Positions 35,100 through 43,634 of a stretch of 64,000 nucleotides of DNA are shown one piece after another (the first letter of the stretch is position 1; every line of letters starts with the position of its first letter). The DNA is from CAZUMW01 sp964621615 (GTDB lineage: Bacteria; Desulfobacterota; WTBG01; CAIYCZ01; CAIRTM01), in the NCBI GenBank assembly GCA_964621615.1, contig CAZUMW010000002.1:186001-250000 (forward strand), read 5' to 3'. Made by a program: the position numbers and the translations under genes. Below the pieces are notes generated by a model. It saw only the letters and a list, made by a program, of their open reading frames with translations, was not told the origin of the DNA and did no database searches.

Positions 35100-35256
35100 A
35101 CTATTATATACATATTATCAGGAAAAAACGCGAAAGGCTGAGCGTCGCCAGGTTCGGTTTTTCTTTGCCGCCCAGCTTGCCCATTACGGCTACCTGTTTG
35201 CTTTGGGCGCTGGCGGTATTGTATTTGTTGGAATAGCCTTAAAAGCGCTGCTGTAG
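35062..35256 (+). CDS. Small membrane protein at the end of the V-ATPase operon
   Basis: 64 residues (TTG start at 35062, overlapping subunit D by 38 bases; GTG at 35089 would give 55 residues). The N-terminal half is basic and Tyr/Gln-rich (VYNKLLYTYYQEKTRKAERR); the C-terminal half is one membrane helix (YLFALGAGGIVFVGIALKAL). The position matches that of small genes after D in Methanosarcina (ahaG) and Enterococcus (ntpH) operons, as I recall them. Function unknown; sequence similarity to those cannot be checked here. Confidence 0.6.
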   Translation: MNKSQKRLQVYNKLLYTYYQEKTRKAERRQVRFFFAAQLAHYGYLFALGAGGIVFVGIALKALL

Positions 35257-35323
35257 CAGCGTTGCACTGCCTTGTTTAAGCTCGCCGCCGTTGCATAAAA
35301 GCCATTGAATAAGGGGGTATATC

Positions 35324-35770
35324 ATGTCGTTACCTGTTTCACATATCATGCGAACCAACGTTGTTGTCTGTGAGGAGAACACCCCGCTGCGGCGCATTGC
35401 TGAAATAATGATCAATCAGCACATTGGATCGGTGCTTATCAATTCCGGAGAAAAAACCGTCGGAATAATAACCATGAAGGATCTTCTGCGCGCTGTGCTG
35501 CAGGAAGCGGATTTTGTGAGCACCAAAGCAAAGCAGATAATGTCCTCGCCTGTTGAAACATGCCGGGGCGATATCACCCTGGAAGAGGCAATAAAATTGT
35601 TTGAAGCCACCGGAAAGTCACGCCTTGTGGTTATAAAAGAAGATGCGGTGGTGGGCATTCTTAAGCGGTCAATTGCCGAGCGCTTCAAGGGGGTGTCAGG
35701 GCTGTACCAGTTTTCTCCTAAAACGCGCTCTCTTCCGTACAGACGGGGGTCCGGGAGTACTACCAGCTGA
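35324..35770 (+). CDS. CBS-domain pair protein
   Basis: 148 residues: two CBS domains, the first beginning VSHIMRTNVVVCEENTPLRR with IGSVLINSGEKTVGIITMKD, the second AKQIMSSPVETCRGDITLEE with SRLVVIKEDAVVGILKRSI. CBS pairs bind adenosine nucleotides and act as regulatory modules. No attached enzyme domain; a stand-alone sensor is likely. GGGGGT precedes the ATG. Lies 26 bases upstream of map. Confidence 0.88.
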   Translation: MSLPVSHIMRTNVVVCEENTPLRRIAEIMINQHIGSVLINSGEKTVGIITMKDLLRAVLQEADFVSTKAKQIMSSPVETCRGDITLEEAIKLFEATGKSRLVVIKEDAVVGILKRSIAERFKGVSGLYQFSPKTRSLPYRRGSGSTTS

Positions 35771-35795
35771 AACGCTGCAGAATTTTAAACGGATC

Positions 35796-36563
35796 ATGAT
35801 TATACTAAAAAATCAGGAGGATCTTAAGGGGCTCTACCGGGCAAATCAAATTGTAGCGGCAACCCTTCAGGAACTCAAAAAAAACTGTGCTGCGGGCATA
35901 ACAACCGGAGAGCTGGATGAAATAGCGGAAGCATTCATTCGCGCCAGAGGCGGAACCCCCGCCTTTAAGGGCTATAACGGCTTTCCCGCCACATTGTGCA
36001 TATCCCTGAACGAAGAAGTGGTCCATGGCATCCCCGGCACCCGGAAAATTGCGGCAGGAGATATCGTGAGCATGGATATCGGCGTGCTCATTGACGGCTA
36101 CTATGGTGACGCCGCGGTGACGGTCCCGGTCGGGGCGGTCTCCAACACAGCATTGAAGCTTATGCAGGTTACCGAAAAGGCTCTCTATGCCGGAATCGAG
36201 CAGGCCCGAAAGGGTAACCGACTGGGAGATATTTCCTCAGCTGTTCAGCAGCATGTTGAGTCACATGGATTTTCGGTTGTCCGGGATTTTGTCGGTCACG
36301 GTATCGGTACCAATTTGCACGAGGACCCGCAGATACCCAATTTTGTCTCTCCCGGCGCATTTAACCCCCGCCTGAATGAAGGAATGGTGCTTGCAATTGA
36401 GCCCATGGTCAATGAGGGCTCTTATCATGTCAAGGTTCTCAAGGACGGCTGGACTGCGGTAACCGGTGACGGCAAGCTGTCTGCGCATTTTGAACACACC
36501 ATCGCTATTACACAGGACGGCCCCTGGATTTTAAGCAATGGTGCCGATGTCCAATCAGAGTAA
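35796..36563 (+). CDS. map: Methionine aminopeptidase, type I
   Basis: 255 residues from ATG 35796; the longer frame overlaps the CBS gene. Pita-bread fold with metal ligands in DIGVLIDGYYGDAAVT (two Asp), VGHGIGTNLHEDP (His), IEPMVNEG (Glu) and HFEHTIAIT (Glu). Removes the initiator Met from new proteins after deformylation. It is followed 39 bases later by def, the enzyme acting immediately before it, a logical pair. Confidence 0.96.
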   Translation: MIILKNQEDLKGLYRANQIVAATLQELKKNCAAGITTGELDEIAEAFIRARGGTPAFKGYNGFPATLCISLNEEVVHGIPGTRKIAAGDIVSMDIGVLIDGYYGDAAVTVPVGAVSNTALKLMQVTEKALYAGIEQARKGNRLGDISSAVQQHVESHGFSVVRDFVGHGIGTNLHEDPQIPNFVSPGAFNPRLNEGMVLAIEPMVNEGSYHVKVLKDGWTAVTGDGKLSAHFEHTIAITQDGPWILSNGADVQSE

Positions 36564-36601
36564 TCAGTATTTTGCAAACCAGTATAGGGGACAGTGCGAT
36601 A

Positions 36602-37090
36602 ATGTCGGCCAGACCCATAATTCATTATCCTGATTCCTTATTGCGAAAAGACTGCGAGACTATCGACCGCATAGATGATGAGGTTCACCTCCTTGCCCGG
36701 GAGATGGCTGAAACAATGTATCAGGGCAAGGGCATCGGACTTGCCGCGCCGCAGATCGGTGTTATAAAGCAGATTATTGTGGTGGATATCGGTGAAGGAC
36801 TGATAACGCTGCTGAACCCGGTAATTGACATAACCGAGGGCGCCGATAAAATGGAGGAGGGGTGCCTGTGCCTGCCGTCAATAACCTGCGATGTCGAACG
36901 AGCGATGCGCGCAAGGGTCACGGGACTTGACCTTAACGGCAATGAGGTGATATACGATGCCGAGGGATTGCTCGCCAGGGTGTTTCAGCACGAAATTGAT
37001 CACCTCAGGGGAACGCTGATTATTGATCATCTGTCAAAAATTAAGCGAGACCTTATACTAAAGAAATACAAGAAGCAATTTCAGGATTAG
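36602..37090 (+). CDS. def: Peptide deformylase
   Basis: 162 residues from ATG 36602 (MSARPIIHYPDSLLRKDCE), with AGGGGA upstream. The three family motifs are present: GIGLAAPQIG, EGCLCLPS (metal Cys) and QHEIDH (metal His pair and catalytic Glu). Removes the formyl group from the initiator fMet. Confidence 0.97.
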   Translation: MSARPIIHYPDSLLRKDCETIDRIDDEVHLLAREMAETMYQGKGIGLAAPQIGVIKQIIVVDIGEGLITLLNPVIDITEGADKMEEGCLCLPSITCDVERAMRARVTGLDLNGNEVIYDAEGLLARVFQHEIDHLRGTLIIDHLSKIKRDLILKKYKKQFQD

Positions 37091-37334
37091 GCTTTCCGGA
37101 CTGTATACTTTTCACTGAACCCCAAGCGGCAAAAAGAACCCCACCGTAAGCCATGCCTGGCACGTAGACCGTTGGACAGAAATGGTACAAACCGAATAGG
37201 GCTTGCAGGCCCCTGATTTCTATTGTCTACCGGAACGCGTCCCCTGCAGAGGGGCTCACATGTGAAATATCCATTTTACGTACCGGGATGATCCCGCTCT
37301 GTTTGCGGAGAGCAGCACTTTGTTGAGAAGACCT

Positions 37335-38051
37335 ATGAGCAATGAACCGGATATGAGTGTGCTTTTTCCGGACTGCGTTTCTGCTGTATGTGTCCCGGTT
37401 GAGCAGGCGGTTGCCGAACTGTATCCGGAGGAGGAAGCTGCCGTCAGCAAAGCGGTTGACGTAAGGAAAAAGGAGTTTGCTGCCGGCCGGGCATGTGCAA
37501 GAAAGGCATTAGCCAACATAGGCATACATGATTTTCCATTGAAAAAAAACACGGACGGCACGGTACAGTGGCCGCCGCCTGCGGTGGGGGCCCTGACGCA
37601 TAGCAGGGTGTGGTGCGCTGCGGCGGTTGCATTGCGCGCCGATGTGCGCGGTATCGGGATCGATACAGAATCCGTATCGCGCATTTCTGCAGCCATTGAA
37701 AAAAAAATTTTAACACGGTCAGAACGTGAGTGGATTGCTGTAATGCCGGATCGGCAGCGCTGGACGGCGCTGGTGTTCAGCGCAAAAGAAAGCGTGTATA
37801 AATGTCTTTACACAGCTTCGGGAGATCGTCCGGGGTTTTTGGAAATATGTGTCTCAATTGAACCCGGTTCTGATATTTTCACTGCAGTTTGTTATGCAGG
37901 AAAAGATTCCTGCATAAAAGCGCAAAGGTCACTTGCAGGAAAATATCTGTTCGCCGGGGGTGAGGTTTTTACCGGGGTGGTGATGCCGCTGCTGAAAAAT
38001 TGGACTTCACGCAGATGTTTAAAAAAAAATACCCGCTTAATAAAAGCATAA
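37335..38051 (+). CDS. 4'-phosphopantetheinyl transferase (EntD/Sfp-like)
   Basis: 238 residues from ATG 37335. Mg-binding motif GIGIDTE and FSAKESVYKC, the signature of the PPTase superfamily, plus KKEFAAGRACARKAL (CoA binding) in the N-terminal part as in EntD. It transfers the phosphopantetheine arm of CoA to acyl-carrier or peptidyl-carrier domains. No carrier protein is visible in the window. The 245 bases before it hold several short hairpins but no gene. Confidence 0.9.
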   Translation: MSNEPDMSVLFPDCVSAVCVPVEQAVAELYPEEEAAVSKAVDVRKKEFAAGRACARKALANIGIHDFPLKKNTDGTVQWPPPAVGALTHSRVWCAAAVALRADVRGIGIDTESVSRISAAIEKKILTRSEREWIAVMPDRQRWTALVFSAKESVYKCLYTASGDRPGFLEICVSIEPGSDIFTAVCYAGKDSCIKAQRSLAGKYLFAGGEVFTGVVMPLLKNWTSRRCLKKNTRLIKA

Positions 38052-38090
38052 CTGCTGCTGTCCCCTTGTGCAGGATATGAAAATTGTACT

Positions 38091-39359
38091 TCACCCCTGC
38101 TCAACAGACAGCATGCCCTGCGGCAGATTTTTCTCGTGCAGAGGCCCCAGAAACGTGTAGGTGAAAAGGCTGTCTTTAAAAAAGCGGCGGGCAAGCTCGC
38201 AGACGTGCTCGGCGGTGACCGCATCGATTTTTTTCAGAAGGTGCTCGATGGGTACGTAGCCGCCGTGATACATTTCACATTTGACCAGCCTGCTCATTCT
38301 GCTGTCGGTGCTTTCAAGCGAGAGAATGACATTGCCCTTAATCTGCTCTTTTGCGGATGCCAGCTCAGTGGTACCAACAGGAACTTCACGCAGCTGCCTC
38401 AGCTCACGGTGTATAACCGGAAGCGCCGAAGAAAGCGACTCGTGTACAACACCCGCATAAAGCCCGAAAACGCCGGTTTCATAAAATGACATAAGAAAAG
38501 AATAAACGGCATAGGCAAGCCCCCGCAATTCTCTGATTTCTTGAAACAGCCGGGAGCTCATGCCGCCGCCGGTTACGGTGTTCAGAACGGTAAGGCCGAA
38601 GCGATCGGGATCGTTCTGCCCGACCCCCGATGTTCCCATGCACAGGTGAACCTGCTCAAGCTTACGGAAATAACATGTCACGCTGCGCTGCGGGGTAAAG
38701 GGAGCCGGTGCCGGCTTGCAGTGCTTTGGCTTAAGGGATGCAAATCGCGGCGCCGCCTCATCACAAAGTGCCGCAAAATCGACATTGCCGGCTGCAGCAA
38801 TGATAATCCTGTCAGGAACCAGAAATTCACGGCGGTAAAAAGCATTCAGGTCATCGCGGGTGAATTTCTGAACAGAAGATATATCCCCCAGTATATTGTA
38901 GCCGAGGGGGTGGTTTCCGAAGAAATTGTGATTGAAGAGGTCCTGAACATAATCATCAGGAGTGTCGTTTACCATATTGATTTCCTGCACAATTACATTG
39001 CGCTCGCGCTCTATTTCATCAGGCTGAAACTGTGAGTCAAAAAAGATATCGCAGAGAAGATCAACGGCAAGATTCAGGTGGCGGCTGAGCACTTTTGCAT
39101 AGATGCAGGTATATTCTTTTGAGGTGAATGCATTCAAAACCCCGCCGACGGAATCGATGGCGTAGGCTATGTCGCGGGCGCTGCGCGCAGAGGTGCCCTT
39201 GAAGAGCATGTGCTCGATAAAATGAGCAAGGCCGTTCTCCTGTCCTGTTTCCTGGCAGGAGCCGGCCCTGATCCAGATGCCGATGGAAACCGAAAGGGCG
39301 CCGGGGATCGATTCCGCTACAATGCGAACCCCGTTGTCGAAAACCGTTTTGTTAAACAT
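38091..39359 (-). CDS. M16-family zinc metallopeptidase
   Basis: 422 residues. The inverted zinc motif HFIEH (HxxEH) near 45, with the downstream Glu about 75 residues later (QFQPDEIERERNVIVQEI), marks an active M16 peptidase of the processing-peptidase-beta type; a second M16 C-terminal domain follows. This gene commonly follows pnp in deltaproteobacteria and Firmicutes. Its start is six bases after the pnp stop, so it is the last gene of the translation operon. Confidence 0.93.
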   Translation of the reverse strand: MFNKTVFDNGVRIVAESIPGALSVSIGIWIRAGSCQETGQENGLAHFIEHMLFKGTSARSARDIAYAIDSVGGVLNAFTSKEYTCIYAKVLSRHLNLAVDLLCDIFFDSQFQPDEIERERNVIVQEINMVNDTPDDYVQDLFNHNFFGNHPLGYNILGDISSVQKFTRDDLNAFYRREFLVPDRIIIAAAGNVDFAALCDEAAPRFASLKPKHCKPAPAPFTPQRSVTCYFRKLEQVHLCMGTSGVGQNDPDRFGLTVLNTVTGGGMSSRLFQEIRELRGLAYAVYSFLMSFYETGVFGLYAGVVHESLSSALPVIHRELRQLREVPVGTTELASAKEQIKGNVILSLESTDSRMSRLVKCEMYHGGYVPIEHLLKKIDAVTAEHVCELARRFFKDSLFTYTFLGPLHEKNLPQGMLSVEQG

Positions 39360-39365
39360 GAAAGG

Positions 39366-41477
39366 CTATGAAGATGTGGTTTTCCGGTATTTTTCAATAT
39401 CCTCATTGAGGGCTGCTTTTCTGCTGAGCCTCAGGCGCCCCTGCTGATCAATTTCCAGAAGCTTCACCAGAACTTCATCCCCCTCTTTGAGGACATCGCG
39501 CACATTTTCAACCCGTTGGTGCTCAAGCTGTGAAATATGGACAAGGCCTTCAGTGTTGGGAAGTATTTCAACGAATGCGCCGAAATCCATAATCTTTTTC
39601 ACCGTGGCGAGATATATTTTACCGACTTCAGGCTCCTCAACCAGGGCCTTTACCATCTGCGTTGCTTTGTCTATGGATTCCTTGTCAGGAGAGGCTACCA
39701 GCACCCTGCCGTCATCTTCGATGTCGATTTTGACGCCGGTTTGCGCAATGATGTTACGGATGGTTTTGCCTCCGGGGCCGATAACTGTGGATACTTTTTC
39801 AGGGTTGACCTGAATGGTTACTATGCGCGGGGCGCGTTCGGAAATGTCCTCGCGGGGCTTTTCTATCGCTTTGTGCATGATATCAAGGATAGAAAGCCTG
39901 CCCTCCCGGGCCTGCTCAAGCGCTGTTGACAGTATTTCTTTTGTGAGGCCTGATATTTTAATATCCATCTGAATCGCCGTGACGCCTTCGCGCGTCCCGG
40001 CAACCTTGAAATCCATATCGCCGACATGGTCTTCATCGCCCAGAATATCGGATAGCACAACGTAATTATCCCCGTCCTTCACAAGGCCCATGGCAATACC
40101 CGCAACCGGGGCTTTTATAGGGATGCCTGCATCCATGATGGAAAGGCTGCTTCCGCATACCGTTGCCATGGATGAGGAGCCGTTTGATTCAAGGATATCC
40201 GAAACGATGCGAATGGTATAGGGAAAATCATCTTCGCTGGGAAGAATGGGGGATATGGCGCGCTCAGCAAGTGCGCCGTGCCCGATTTCGCGCCGGCTGG
40301 CACCGCGCAGAAACCGTACCTCACCCACGCAGAACGGCGGGAAATTATAATGCAGCATAAACCGCTTAGTGCCTTCTCCCTGGAGAGAGTCTATGCGCTG
40401 TTCGTCCTGTGACGTTCCAAGCGTGGTGGCGACGAGCGCCTGAGTTTCGCCGCGGGTAAACAGGCCTGATCCGTGCGTTCGCGGCAACACGGCAACGTCG
40501 CAGCTGATGGGGCGAATATCTTCCGGGCTCCGCAGGTCCAGCCGCTTGTTTTCCTTGAGAATCTGCCCGCGTATAAGCTCCTTTTCGATCGTTTGGATGA
40601 TTGATTTGACCTGCTCCCGAACAGAGTCCTCTTCCTCCACAAAGCTTTCCATAACAGATGTTATCGCTTCGCTGACTGCATTGTTTCTGTTGTGTTTTCC
40701 CTGCTGCGCCAGTGCGGCTTTCAGCGGCTCTTCGGCACTGTTACGCACTCGCTGCTCAAGAGACTGATCAACAGGCTGTTCGGTTACCTCAATTTTTTGC
40801 TTGCCGGCGCGTTTTTTCAGCTCGAGCTGTGCGTCGAGCAGATCCTGAATATTTTCATGCCCGAACATAATTGCGTCAAGGATCACTTCTTCAGGCACGC
40901 ACTGGGCGCCGCCTTCGACCATAACCACAGCGTTCCGCCCGCCGGAAACCACAATGTCGATATCGCTTTCAGCTGTGCGGCTCAGGGGAGGGTTGACCAC
41001 AAAATCTCCGTCAATGCGGCCGACGCGAAGCCCCGCGATAGGACCGTCAAAGGGAATGTCCGAAATTTCCAGCGCTGCCGATGCGGCAGAGATTGCTATC
41101 ATATCCGGATCATTTTCGTCATCTGCTGACAGAACGGTAGCTATGATTTGCACCTCGTTTCGAAATCCCTTGGGGAAAAGCGGCCGAAGTGTGCGGTCTA
41201 TGAATCGTGAAACCAGAATTTCACGCTCGCTGGGACGGCCCTCCCGCTTGAAAAACCCGCCGGGAATTTTGCCGGCGGCATAGGTCATTTCCTGGTAATC
41301 AACAGAGAGGGGAAAAAAGTCAATACCCTCCCGCGGTGCTTTTGAAGCGGTCGCTGTTACCAGCACCACACTTTCCCCGTACTGTGCAAGCACGGCTCCT
41401 CCTGCCTGGCGGGCAAGCCGGCCTGTTTCCAGTGTAAGGGGCCTGTTTCCCCAGCTGATAGATATGGTTTCTTTCAT
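39366..41477 (-). CDS. pnp: Polyribonucleotide nucleotidyltransferase (PNPase)
   Basis: 703 residues, standard length. Two RNase PH domains (REGIDFFPLSVDYQEM; GSGLFTRGETQALVATTLG and GDEDHVGDMDFKVAGTREGV in the catalytic second), then KH (VSTVIGPGGKTIRNIIAQTG) and S1 (GKIYLATVKKIMDFGAFVEI). Phosphorolytic 3'-5' exoribonuclease and part of the degradosome. Follows rpsO, the usual operon partner, with a 110-base leader that may be subject to autoregulation. Confidence 0.98.
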   Translation of the reverse strand: MKETISISWGNRPLTLETGRLARQAGGAVLAQYGESVVLVTATASKAPREGIDFFPLSVDYQEMTYAAGKIPGGFFKREGRPSEREILVSRFIDRTLRPLFPKGFRNEVQIIATVLSADDENDPDMIAISAASAALEISDIPFDGPIAGLRVGRIDGDFVVNPPLSRTAESDIDIVVSGGRNAVVMVEGGAQCVPEEVILDAIMFGHENIQDLLDAQLELKKRAGKQKIEVTEQPVDQSLEQRVRNSAEEPLKAALAQQGKHNRNNAVSEAITSVMESFVEEEDSVREQVKSIIQTIEKELIRGQILKENKRLDLRSPEDIRPISCDVAVLPRTHGSGLFTRGETQALVATTLGTSQDEQRIDSLQGEGTKRFMLHYNFPPFCVGEVRFLRGASRREIGHGALAERAISPILPSEDDFPYTIRIVSDILESNGSSSMATVCGSSLSIMDAGIPIKAPVAGIAMGLVKDGDNYVVLSDILGDEDHVGDMDFKVAGTREGVTAIQMDIKISGLTKEILSTALEQAREGRLSILDIMHKAIEKPREDISERAPRIVTIQVNPEKVSTVIGPGGKTIRNIIAQTGVKIDIEDDGRVLVASPDKESIDKATQMVKALVEEPEVGKIYLATVKKIMDFGAFVEILPNTEGLVHISQLEHQRVENVRDVLKEGDEVLVKLLEIDQQGRLRLSRKAALNEDIEKYRKTTSS

Positions 41478-41586
41478 AGCGTGTTAAATCCTCACAATTG
41501 GTAAAATAAAATAGTTTGGCACACAGCTGCACGAGCGCGGCCTGTACAAAGCAGCGCCCAGCGGTGCCCTCATACATCCTGCGCAA

Positions 41587-41856
41587 TTACTTTCTGAGCT
41601 TAAGCTCTTTCAAAATAGTTTTATATTTGTCCGCGTCTTTTCGCTTGAGGTAATCAAGCAGCTTCCGTCGCTGGTTCACCAGCTTGAGCAGGCCGCGGCG
41701 TGAATGAAAATCTTTTTTGTGATATTTGAAATGCTCGGTTAAATATTTAATGCGCTCGGTTAAGATAGCAATCTGGACCTCAGCAGACCCGGTATCTTTC
41801 GGGTTGATTTGAAATTTTTTGATTACATCCTGTTTTTGTTGTGCTTGTAATACCAT
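41587..41856 (-). CDS. rpsO: 30S ribosomal protein S15
   Basis: 89 residues, exactly the family length. Start at 41856 (MVLQAQQKQDVIKKFQINPK), preceded by GAGG; the longer frame is a shadow extension. Contains DTGSAEVQIAILTERI and HFKYHKKDFHSRRGLLKLVN, the S15 signature. Binds 16S rRNA and bridges to 23S. Lies between truB and pnp as in most bacteria. Confidence 0.98.
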   Translation of the reverse strand: MVLQAQQKQDVIKKFQINPKDTGSAEVQIAILTERIKYLTEHFKYHKKDFHSRRGLLKLVNQRRKLLDYLKRKDADKYKTILKELKLRK

Positions 41857-41900
41857 ACAGTTAACCTCGCTTTTCTCTTTATTGTATTTTAAATTATCAG

Positions 41901-42893
41901 CTATGCATGACAAGCACAGCGCTGCTGCGATTCGGGCTCCAGCGCGCTGTGATGCGCAAAAACTCTCAGGGTTTTCCAGGTTGGTACAGCAGCGCCGGTC
42001 CGGCCAACAGCTGACGCCGTGCGCTGGCTGCGCAGCTCAGCAACCGCTACCAGGGTGTTGTGGGTGCGCGATATAATTTTGACGCGCCCGGCCGGTACTT
42101 CATCACCAATGTGTATGGAGCTGCAGTCCTCAGCTCTAATGCTTCCGCCGTTACGTATTTTGCGCTCAACCCGTGTATCGACATATGCGGATGGAATATT
42201 GTGCAGCGCTTCGCGGGGAGGAATAATGTGCCGGGAAAGCCCGCGCTCCCGGTGAAGCCGGGACAGCTCGTCCAGCGACAGAGCGCTGTCCAGGTGAAAC
42301 GGGCCGCTTCGCACCCGCCGAAGCTCCGTCATATGTGCGCCGCACCCCAGCGCCTGCCCGATGTCGTGACAGAGAGTTCGTATGTAGGTCCCCGCAGAGC
42401 ACACAATGCGCAGCCTCACGAAGGGAGCAGCTGCTTGGACAATGGCGATATGTCTGATTTCCGAGCGGCGGGCGGGCCGCGCTATTGATTTCCCCTGCCG
42501 CGCAAGTTTATACAGCGGAGTGCCCTTGTGCTTAAGCGCAGAGTACATCGGCGGAACCTGGAAATATTCCCCTGAGAATCCTTTGACTGTTGATTCAAGA
42601 CGGGAAAGGTCCACTGTGCTGAGCTCGGTTCTCGTCAGGGTTTTCCCCTGGGAGTCATGCGTGTCTGTTTCCCTGCCAAGCTCCATAACAGCATGGTATT
42701 CTTTTTCAGCTTCAGGCAGAAACTGCACAAGCTTTGTTCCTTCGTTCACGCAGACCGGCAGCACCCCGGTTGCCATGGGATCGAGCGTACCGGTATGGCC
42801 GGTTTTTTTTGCGCCGAGAAGCTCTTTTACCCGCCGGCATGCGTTGTGTGAGGAGATGCCCTCCGGTTTGTCAATAACAATAACACCGTTCAT
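41901..42893 (-). CDS. truB: tRNA pseudouridine-55 synthase TruB
   Basis: 330 residues. Opening GVIVIDKPEGISSHNACRRV, active-site block KKTGHTGTLDPMATGVLPVC with the catalytic Asp, and FQVPPMYSALKHKGTPLYKLARQG. A PUA-like tail from about 245 (IRNGGSIRAEDCSSIHIGDE) binds the tRNA acceptor. Makes psi55 in the T arm of tRNA. Confidence 0.97.
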   Translation of the reverse strand: MNGVIVIDKPEGISSHNACRRVKELLGAKKTGHTGTLDPMATGVLPVCVNEGTKLVQFLPEAEKEYHAVMELGRETDTHDSQGKTLTRTELSTVDLSRLESTVKGFSGEYFQVPPMYSALKHKGTPLYKLARQGKSIARPARRSEIRHIAIVQAAAPFVRLRIVCSAGTYIRTLCHDIGQALGCGAHMTELRRVRSGPFHLDSALSLDELSRLHRERGLSRHIIPPREALHNIPSAYVDTRVERKIRNGGSIRAEDCSSIHIGDEVPAGRVKIISRTHNTLVAVAELRSQRTASAVGRTGAAVPTWKTLRVFAHHSALEPESQQRCACHA

Positions 42894-42902
42894 TGCTGCT
42901 GC

Positions 42903-43256
42903 TCATTCCTCTTCAAGGTCTTTTTCTATGCTGCTTAGAATCTTATCCATGCGCTGCCCGTATTCAATGGAGTCATCGTGCACAAATTGAATGCGGGGCG
43001 TATATCGGAGCCGGATGCGGTCCCCGAGCTTTTTCTGTATAAAACCCGAGGCGCTTTCAAGCCCGCCAGCGGCATCCGGATCCGTTAGGCCGGACGGCAG
43101 GGAATAATACACCTTTGCCGATTTAAGATCCCGGGCCATCCGCACCTGCGTTATCGTCACCGAGCGCAGTCGGGGGTCCTTTACTTCTTTGAGTAAAATG
43201 GCTGAAATTTCGCGCCGTATTACATCCGATACTCTGTCGGTTCTTTTATAGGGCAT
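42903..43256 (-). CDS. rbfA: Ribosome-binding factor A
   Basis: 117 residues from ATG 43256 (MPYKRTDRVSDVIRREISAI), the family's usual opening. GTG 43298, in a GTGA overlap with ylxP, would add 14 residues and cannot be excluded. KH-fold sequence with DPRLRSVTITQVRMARDLKSA and YTPRIQFVHDDSIEYG. Helps maturation of the 16S 5' end in the 30S subunit. Many deltaproteobacteria carry a DHH phosphoesterase between rbfA and truB; here it is absent. Confidence 0.95.
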   Translation of the reverse strand: MPYKRTDRVSDVIRREISAILLKEVKDPRLRSVTITQVRMARDLKSAKVYYSLPSGLTDPDAAGGLESASGFIQKKLGDRIRLRYTPRIQFVHDDSIEYGQRMDKILSSIEKDLEEE

Positions 43257-43294
43257 AAGCCGGACTGTCGGCCCAGGGCGAAGCGCTCTCCCTG

Positions 43295-43588
43295 TCACAG
43301 GTTAAGATTGATTATTTCGATATTTTGATCGACGATTTCCGCGATATAGAGATCGTCCACAAAATCAATGATTTTATCGACCACTGAATTAACAAACGGC
43401 CGGTCATTGCCGATAAGGCAAAAGCCTATTCTGGTGCTCTGCCGAACATCGTTTGCGCCGACTTCAGCAATGGATATCTGAAATTTGCTGCGAACTTTTC
43501 CGGTAATGCGCTTAACAACCGCCCGCTTTTCTTTCAGAGAAAAAACGTCCGGAATAAAGAGCGTCAGCTGGCATATGCCCACAACCAT
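43295..43588 (-). CDS. ylxP: YlxP/DUF503 family protein
   Basis: 97 residues from ATG 43588 (MVVGICQLTLFIPDVFSLKE). The SLKEKRAVVKRITGKVRSKF segment and the ISIAEVGANDVRQSTRIGF segment identify the DUF503 family, found almost always between infB and rbfA. Suspected role in ribosome assembly; function not well established. Confidence 0.9.
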   Translation of the reverse strand: MVVGICQLTLFIPDVFSLKEKRAVVKRITGKVRSKFQISIAEVGANDVRQSTRIGFCLIGNDRPFVNSVVDKIIDFVDDLYIAEIVDQNIEIINLNL

Positions 43589-43634
43589 TGGACTGCACAA
43601 CGTAAATTATAAAACTGTATAGCCATTAAAAACA

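Noticed and set aside
37091..37334. Possible structured RNA between def and the phosphopantetheinyl transferase
   Set aside because: Several short stems (CCCCT/AGGGG, CGGGAT/ATCCCG) but no match to a known RNA family pattern and no clear promoter or terminator.
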